Positions 58,439 to 64,000 of a stretch of DNA of 64,000 bases are shown piece after piece (the stretch's first letter is position 1; every line of letters begins with the position of its first letter). The stretch lies in the NCBI RefSeq assembly GCF_001975725.1, contig NZ_CP019434.1, positions 2,005,486-2,069,485 on the forward strand. Reading direction: 5' to 3'. A program made the translations under genes and the position numbers. Origin of the DNA: Acidihalobacter ferrooxydans. Its GTDB lineage: Bacteria > Pseudomonadota > Gammaproteobacteria > DSM-5130 > Acidihalobacteraceae. The notes under the pieces are model-generated. The model did no database searches and was not told where the DNA came from. It worked only from the letters and a program-made list of their open reading frames with translations.

Positions 58439-59923
58439 TCATTGTTCTTTCGCCACCTCGGCAGTCGCATGTTCGGAAGCGATGGCTGTCGCAACATCAC
58501 GCGGATATGAAAGTCCGGCGAAAAACATCATCACCCCTGCAACCAGCAGCAGGATTAGCAGAAACTCAAATGTCAGGCCAAGTCCGATGCCTTGCCTCTG
58601 AACGCGGGAACCGGTATCGACGAGATCGGATATCAGGCCGACGATGTAAGGTGCAAAGGCCACCGGGATGTAACGCAGTGCGTTGCGTAAGCCCTCGGCG
58701 CGACCCCATAGACGCGAATGCATGATATCCAGGCGAGCGGCATTGAGCGGTGCGTTGGTAGCCCCCAGGCCCAACGCGGCAAAGAAAAACAGAGCCGCCG
58801 CAACAGGCAGTTCAGGCAGTAGGAACGCCGGTAAAAACGCGACGACGGCCAGGAAAAACGCGCCTGCACTGGTCCATACTCGAGCTGCGATGACGTCGCG
58901 GCGGAGCAACCAATCAGCCAGCCACCCACTCATCAGCACGCCGATGATGCCACCGCTGCCAGTGGCGAGAAAGATCATGCTGGCCGCGTCGGTATTGAGT
59001 TCGAAGCGTTCCATGAGGTACAGCACAGCAAAAGTCAGCAGGCCGGCAAAATAAAAGTAGCTGGCAACCGAGCCGGCCAGCAGGATCACGTTGGTACGGA
59101 TCGAAAGTATGTAGCGGGCGGTCTGAATCCATGACCAATTAGTCGGGTCAGCACCAATAATACGATGCATGTGCGGCTCGATGTTGCCATGCTCGATCAG
59201 CGCATAAATACGGCGGCCCTTATTCCCCTGCTGGCCTTCCGGACAGATACTGTCTTTGGCAATAGCGCCCATTCCGCCTCGGGTCGGCTCCCGCAGATAC
59301 CTCCAGATGACCCAGGCGAACACGAACCCCGTGACCGCCAGCAACCAGAAGGCAACACGCCAGGAAAAAAAATCCATCGTCACACTCGTCAGGACCATAC
59401 CCAAACCCGCGCCAAACATTTCACCGCTGACAATCAGGCCAAAAATGCGTCCACGCTGGGAAGGCGGAAAATAGTCTCCAGTGAGCGAGGCAATCACCGC
59501 CCCCAGAGAAATCCCGCTGATCCCCGTCACAACTTGCGCCAGAACCAGCCCTTGATAGGTATGAATGAGGCCGCTCCAGGCCATGCCTACGGACCAGATC
59601 AGCGTCAATAAAATCATCAACGGCACGCGTTTCCAGCGGTCGACCAGGATGCTGATTGGCAAGGTGGCCAATGCTCCGGCGAGCGTGGCAATCGTAGTGA
59701 TGAAACCAAAGGCCGCGTTGTTCATGTGCAAGGCGTCTTCTAACGCCTGTGCCATGACACCCAGAGCAGCCATGTCGGCGGCAGTGAGCCCAAGCACCAG
59801 TGCCATCAGCGCGATAATGAGCGTACGCCGGCCAAGCATGGCCTGCATCCGATATTCGATGCGCTCGTATTCGGAGGAGAGCCAGCTTTCCAGGTTGATG
59901 CGCAGTTTTTTGTTCGTTTTCAT
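58439..59923 (-). CDS. MFS transporter, Spinster-like
   Basis: Inner-membrane carrier of 494 residues with about twelve hydrophobic spans. It has the family loop motif DRWKRVPLMI after TM2 and the DYFPPSQRGRIFGL block between TM4 and TM5. A hydrophilic central loop of about 60 residues separates the halves. It fits the Spinster/Spns branch of organic-anion and lipid carriers; the substrate is unknown. The ATG at 59923 lacks a strong Shine-Dalgarno. A GTG at 59953 would add ten residues; a TTGATATCAA palindrome lies between the two. Confidence 0.85.
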   Translation of the reverse strand: MKTNKKLRINLESWLSSEYERIEYRMQAMLGRRTLIIALMALVLGLTAADMAALGVMAQALEDALHMNNAAFGFITTIATLAGALATLPISILVDRWKRVPLMILLTLIWSVGMAWSGLIHTYQGLVLAQVVTGISGISLGAVIASLTGDYFPPSQRGRIFGLIVSGEMFGAGLGMVLTSVTMDFFSWRVAFWLLAVTGFVFAWVIWRYLREPTRGGMGAIAKDSICPEGQQGNKGRRIYALIEHGNIEPHMHRIIGADPTNWSWIQTARYILSIRTNVILLAGSVASYFYFAGLLTFAVLYLMERFELNTDAASMIFLATGSGGIIGVLMSGWLADWLLRRDVIAARVWTSAGAFFLAVVAFLPAFLLPELPVAAALFFFAALGLGATNAPLNAARLDIMHSRLWGRAEGLRNALRYIPVAFAPYIVGLISDLVDTGSRVQRQGIGLGLTFEFLLILLLVAGVMMFFAGLSYPRDVATAIASEHATAEVAKEQ

Positions 59924-60638
59924 GGCGGGCTTGATATCAAAGAAATCAAGCACATGCTAACAGAAAATTGAACCATCATGACCTAATGAGACTATCGCTC
60001 ATAAAGGATCGTAGCGTGGTGGTGAACGCAGGCCAACGCCCGGTATGCTTGCGCACAACAGTGGTTCTACTTGCTACTTTCCGAACACGTGCGGGAACGT
60101 TGACACGCCACCTCTACACCAATGCCGATGTCTCAAACCCCTGCTCTCGCCTGGCCCGGATAGTTCAAGCGTTGTCTTTATTCAGGGACACTGGCAACGG
60201 ACAAACTCCATTGAATTATAAAATTATAATATTGTTTGTTATTTTAAATATTTTTACTCATAACAGCCGATAATAAATTTTTATTGTTAATTTCGGTAAA
60301 TCACAGGCATTAATCATGTAAGATCGGGTCAAAATACAATTATCCTCGCATTCCTCCCTGCACAATGGAGCACGCGCGGACACAACAATTACATGGCATC
60401 GCATTGGGGGTATTGAAAGCATGCTATTTCCACGCGGAACTTCCAGACTCAAACGCCTGGTGCATCAGGCCTTCCAGGGCAAATATAATCCATCAGTATT
60501 TCAGTATTCACAGAAAAACGAATACACAACGCACATATTTTTTGATGTGTGCGCGTCAGACTCACTGCTCGCACACAACCTTTATTGAAGTGCACAACAA
60601 AACCATGCAACTAGCCAGCCACATGGGGGGGGTGTTCT
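59924..60638. other. AT-rich intergenic region upstream of the cyo operon
   Basis: About 700 bases without a convincing gene. The stretch 60200-60340 is much richer in A and T than the rest of the window and probably carries the cyoABC promoter and regulator sites. I cannot assign a specific -35/-10 pair. Confidence 0.45.
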
Positions 60639-61559
60639 GTGGTAACCGATAACATCATCAAATACGTCCGGCGACTGACGCCACTCACGCTCGTCTTCCT
60701 GCTGGGCGGATGCAGTTTGGCCAACTATCCATTGCTCGACTCAGCCGGGGCGATCGGACAACACGAAACTCGGCTCATCATCATTGCTTTTCTGTTAATG
60801 CTGATTCCGGTCGTCCCGGTCATCGTAATGACCTTCTGGTTCGCCTACCGCTATCGCGCCACCAATAAAAAATCCACTTACGCGCCGAAATGGGCGCACT
60901 CGAACAAGATCGAAGCCGTCGTATGGACGGTCCCTGCCCTAATTGTGCTGGGGCTCGCCGTCCTGACCTGGACCACTACCCATCAACTCGACCCGTACAA
61001 ACCGATACCGTCAACCACCAAAGCCGTGCGGATCGACGCCATCGCACTGGATTGGAAATGGCTCTTCATCTACCCGGACGAACACATCGCGACGATCAAT
61101 AAGTTGGTCATACCCACCAACGTGCCGGTCAGCTTCCAACTCACTTCCAATACAGTTATGACCTCGTTCTTTATCCCCAGACTCGGCTCGCAGATCTACG
61201 CGATGGCCGGAATGCGCAGTCGCCTGCACCTGATGGCTAAAAAACCCGGCCGGTTCCTCGGCTGGAATTCCCAGCTGAGCGGCGAAGGGTTCTCTGGGAT
61301 GCACTTCGAAACCGTGGCGACCAGCACGCAGAAGTACAGGGCGTGGGTCGACAAGGTACGCCAATCACCGCACAAATTAGACATGACGACGTTCAAAGAA
61401 CTGGAAAAACCCAGTTCGCACGTGCCCGTGACTTATTACGCGGACGTGGCGCCCGTCGATTTGTATGCATACGTCATCAAAAAATACATGCATGGCAATA
61501 CGCACAATGCTGACGGCAGCGCGATGACTGCAAGCATGCGCGTGGCGCCCAATCCGTAG
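60639..61559 (+). CDS. cyoA: Cytochrome bo3 ubiquinol oxidase subunit II
   Basis: Lipoprotein subunit of 306 residues. The signal ends in the lipobox LLGGCS, followed by two transmembrane helices (about 45-70 and 90-110) and a periplasmic cupredoxin domain. The CuA ligands of cytochrome c oxidases are absent: the region reads NSQLSGEGFSGMHF without the cysteine pair. This marks a quinol oxidase. The start is GTG at 60639 with a run of G (60625-60632) as Shine-Dalgarno. It leads cyoABC. Confidence 0.93.
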   Translation: MVTDNIIKYVRRLTPLTLVFLLGGCSLANYPLLDSAGAIGQHETRLIIIAFLLMLIPVVPVIVMTFWFAYRYRATNKKSTYAPKWAHSNKIEAVVWTVPALIVLGLAVLTWTTTHQLDPYKPIPSTTKAVRIDAIALDWKWLFIYPDEHIATINKLVIPTNVPVSFQLTSNTVMTSFFIPRLGSQIYAMAGMRSRLHLMAKKPGRFLGWNSQLSGEGFSGMHFETVATSTQKYRAWVDKVRQSPHKLDMTTFKELEKPSSHVPVTYYADVAPVDLYAYVIKKYMHGNTHNADGSAMTASMRVAPNP

Positions 61560-61574
61560 GGGAGGAAACACACG

Positions 61575-63623
61575 ATGTTCGGAAAACTGACCTGGTCGGC
61601 CATCCCATTCGATGTGCCGATTGTCATGGGGGCTGTCGGTTTCAGCCTCCTGGGTGCATTGATCGTTCTGAGCTTAATCACCTACTACGGCAAGTGGGGC
61701 TACCTGTGGAAGGAGTGGATCACCTCAGTCGATCACAAGAAAATCGGCGTCATGTATGTGATTCTGGCCTTGATCATGCTCCTGCGCGGCTTTGCCGATG
61801 CAATCATGATGCGCACCCAGCAGGCAGTGGCCTTTGGCCCCAATCACGGCTATCTGCCGCCAGAACATTACCAGCAGATATTCAGCGCCCACGGCACGAT
61901 CATGATTCTGTTCATGGCCATGCCGTTCATCGTAGGCCTGATGAACATCGTAGTGCCCCTGCAGATCGGCGCACGCGATGTTGCCTTTCCATTCATGAAC
62001 TCGGTCAGCCTGTGGCTTACGGTAATCAGCGCCGGGTTGATCATGGTTTCCCTCGGCATCGGTGATTTTTCAAAGGCTGGCTGGACCGGCTACCCGCCGC
62101 TCAGTGGCCTCAACTTCAGCCCTGATTCAGGTGTCGATTACTGGATCTGGGCAATTCAGTTGAGCGGTCTGGGCACCCTGCTAACAGGTATCAATTTCAC
62201 CACCACGATTCTGCGCATGCGTGCGCCCGGCATGAAACTGATGCGCATGCCGGTATTCACCTGGGCAATTTTGTGCACCAGCATTCTGATCATCCTCGCC
62301 TTCCCGGTGTTGACCGTAACCCTGGCGCTGCTGTCGCTCGACCGTTACGCCGGCATGCACTTCTTCACCAGCGCCATGGGCGGCAACATGATGCTCTATG
62401 CCAATCTGTTCTGGGTTTGGGGTCACCCCGAGGTGTACATCATCATACTTCCCGCCTTCGGCGTGTTCTCCGAAGTCGTCGCAACGATGTGCGGCAAACG
62501 CCTGTTCGGCTACACCACAATGGTCTATGCGACCGCCGCGATCACTGTGCTCTCGTTCACTGTGTGGTTACATCACTTCTTCACCATGGGTTCGACCGCG
62601 AGTGTGAACGCCGTATTCGGCATCGCGACCATGCTGATCGCTATTCCCACCGGCGTGAAGATATTCAACTGGCTGTTCACCATGTATCGCGGTCGTGTAC
62701 GTTTCGAGACACCGATGCTGTGGACAATGTCATTCCTGACCACGTTTACCATCGGTGGCATGACCGGCGTCATGCTCGCCATTCCTGGTGCCGACTATGT
62801 GCTGCACAACAGCGAATTCCTGGTTGCACATTTTCACAACGTGCTCATCCCCGGAACCCTGTTCGGTATGTTTGCCGGTTACTCCTACTGGTTCCCCAAG
62901 GCTTTCGGTTTCGCGCTGAACGAAAAATGGGGCAAGCGCGCATTCTGGGCCTGGACGGTCGGATTCTACGTCGCCTTTATGCCGCTCTACGTACTGGGCT
63001 TTCTGGGCATGCCGCGTCGCCTTGATCATTACACCAACCCGGCGTGGCACCCCTGGCTGGTGATCGCCGGAATCGGCGCGGTACTGATCCTGTTCGGCAT
63101 TATTTTTCAGGCAATCCAACTCTTCGTCAGCATCCGCGAGCGCGACAAGACCCGCGATCTGACCGGAGACTACTGGCAGAACGGTCGCACGTTGGAATGG
63201 GCCACAGCCTCACCGGCGCCTTTCTACAACTTCGCCCATACCCCCGTCGTGCATGATTTAGACGCGTTCATGGCGATGAAGGAGAAAGGCACAGCCTATG
63301 AGCGTCCGACCGAGTACGAGGACATCCATATGCCCAGGAACACGGCAGCCGGCTTCATCATTGGCGTGTTCGCCTTCACGCTGGGCTTCGGATTCATCTG
63401 GTACATCTGGTGGCTTGTCATTGCCAGTGCGCTAGGCATCCTCGGCACGCTCATCGCCCGCGCCATGAACGACGATGTTGACTACTACGTGCCCGCAGCA
63501 GAAGTGCGCAGCATCGAGGAAGCGCGTGCGCAACAACTCGCTGAAGCGCAGCGCCGTCAAAGCGGCAGCAGCGGCGACGACCGCCACTCTCCCATCATTC
63601 TCGTGCATCAGGTGCAATCATGA
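61575..63623 (+). CDS. cyoB: Cytochrome bo3 ubiquinol oxidase subunit I
   Basis: Catalytic subunit of 682 residues that reduces oxygen to water and pumps protons. Haem and CuB ligands are visible: FSAHGTIMI, the cross-linked His-Tyr in [19 protein letters not shown] and HFHNVLIPG. The quinone-site residues of E. coli CyoB (Arg and Asp in RGFAD, His and Gln in EHYQQ) are conserved, so ubiquinol is the donor. It lies 15 bases after cyoA with GGGGAGGAAA as ribosome site, and overlaps cyoC by ATGA. Confidence 0.97.
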   Translation: MFGKLTWSAIPFDVPIVMGAVGFSLLGALIVLSLITYYGKWGYLWKEWITSVDHKKIGVMYVILALIMLLRGFADAIMMRTQQAVAFGPNHGYLPPEHYQQIFSAHGTIMILFMAMPFIVGLMNIVVPLQIGARDVAFPFMNSVSLWLTVISAGLIMVSLGIGDFSKAGWTGYPPLSGLNFSPDSGVDYWIWAIQLSGLGTLLTGINFTTTILRMRAPGMKLMRMPVFTWAILCTSILIILAFPVLTVTLALLSLDRYAGMHFFTSAMGGNMMLYANLFWVWGHPEVYIIILPAFGVFSEVVATMCGKRLFGYTTMVYATAAITVLSFTVWLHHFFTMGSTASVNAVFGIATMLIAIPTGVKIFNWLFTMYRGRVRFETPMLWTMSFLTTFTIGGMTGVMLAIPGADYVLHNSEFLVAHFHNVLIPGTLFGMFAGYSYWFPKAFGFALNEKWGKRAFWAWTVGFYVAFMPLYVLGFLGMPRRLDHYTNPAWHPWLVIAGIGAVLILFGIIFQAIQLFVSIRERDKTRDLTGDYWQNGRTLEWATASPAPFYNFAHTPVVHDLDAFMAMKEKGTAYERPTEYEDIHMPRNTAAGFIIGVFAFTLGFGFIWYIWWLVIASALGILGTLIARAMNDDVDYYVPAAEVRSIEEARAQQLAEAQRRQSGSSGDDRHSPIILVHQVQS

Positions 63624-64000
63624 CGACTGACGCAATGACCTACGAGGACGGCCAGACCCAGGCGCAGGGGCATGGCGAAGCCGTATCAACCACGATTTAC
63701 GGCTTCTGGCTGTACATCATGAGCGACTGCATCCTGTTCGGTGCAATCTTCGCCACCTTCGGCGTACTGAGCCACAGCTACGCCGGAGGCCCGACGGGCA
63801 AGGAACTGTTCGACCTGCCCTACGTGTTCGGCGAAACAATGTTTCTGCTGTTCAGCAGCGTGACCTACGGCTTTGCAGTGCTCGCCTTGAACCGAAAAAA
63901 CAGACCTCAGATTCTGGGCTGGCTTTTCGTGACCTTTCTGCTAGGGCTCGGCTTTATCAGCATGGAAATCAACGAATTCCATCACCTGATTCTCGAAGGC
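63620..64000 (+). CDS. cyoC: Cytochrome bo3 ubiquinol oxidase subunit III, cut by window edge
   Basis: The first 127 residues are visible. They start [16 protein letters not shown], then show [19 protein letters not shown] and [17 protein letters not shown], which are typical of CyoC. The ATG overlaps the cyoB stop by four bases. The C-terminal third and the rest of the operon (cyoD, perhaps cyoE) lie outside the window. Confidence 0.95.
   Translation, partial: MTTDAMTYEDGQTQAQGHGEAVSTTIYGFWLYIMSDCILFGAIFATFGVLSHSYAGGPTGKELFDLPYVFGETMFLLFSSVTYGFAVLALNRKNRPQILGWLFVTFLLGLGFISMEINEFHHLILEG

Overview
The window is high-GC DNA from a gammaproteobacterium. The clearest evidence is gene order. One leftward cluster reads dnaE, accA, tilS, pyrG, kdsA, eno, ftsB, ispD. 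A second reads rpoE, rseA, rseB, glutaredoxin, lepA, lepB, DUF4845, rnc, era, recO, pdxJ, acpS, with nadB divergent from rpoE. Both orders are characteristic of Pseudomonas/Chromatiales-type genomes. A bo3-type ubiquinol oxidase and a full set of envelope-stress genes fit an aerobic Gram-negative. I cannot name the genus. No transposase, integrase, phage gene, rRNA or CRISPR array was seen.

Layout. 1-3779: a leftward four-gene ABC importer with a Tat-type binding protein (ATPase cut by the window edge). 4035-10298: a leftward livGFHM operon followed by two paralogous LivK-type binding proteins. About 0.7 kb upstream lies a convincing NtrC/sigma-54 promoter arrangement. 11275-12643: a broken GNAT gene and an SDR oxidoreductase. 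12752-26278: the dnaE-to-ispD housekeeping cluster, carrying an inserted PAS-PAS-GGDEF gene and a YqhA-family gene. 26502-28495: convergent cysZ and cysM. 28596-38188: an SH3-repeat protein, then the acpS-to-rpoE cluster. 38413-40903: nadB and a sulfurtransferase. 41296-42336: a nickel/cobalt permease flanked by repeats. 42804-44276: an HtrA/DegP protease behind a sigma-E-like promoter. 44360-47304: gnd-zwf. 47559-48883: a DedA protein and a YfdX-like periplasmic protein. 49084-54822: a TolC-MFP-RND efflux operon, divergent from an OmpR/EnvZ-type pair whose regulator gene is frameshifted. 57098-57172: tRNA-Val. 57418-59923: a lower-GC epimerase and a Spinster-type MFS carrier. 60639-64000: cyoABC, running off the right edge.

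The genes group into a few physiological units: nutrient import, lipid, nucleotide and cell-wall precursor synthesis, sulfur assimilation (CysZ to CysM), the envelope-stress circuit (RpoE, RseA, RseB and a probable target, HtrA), NAD synthesis, the oxidative pentose phosphate pathway, multidrug efflux and respiration.

The least explained material lies between genes. There are at least two families of short, transposase-free, inverted-repeat elements (family A, three copies; family B, two copies). A further pair of element-like repeat blocks brackets the nickel permease. A 15-bp tandem array forms a tiny ORF linking rnc to era. A 38-bp palindrome sits in front of nadB. Two genes, the GNAT and the OmpR-type regulator, carry visible inactivating lesions.
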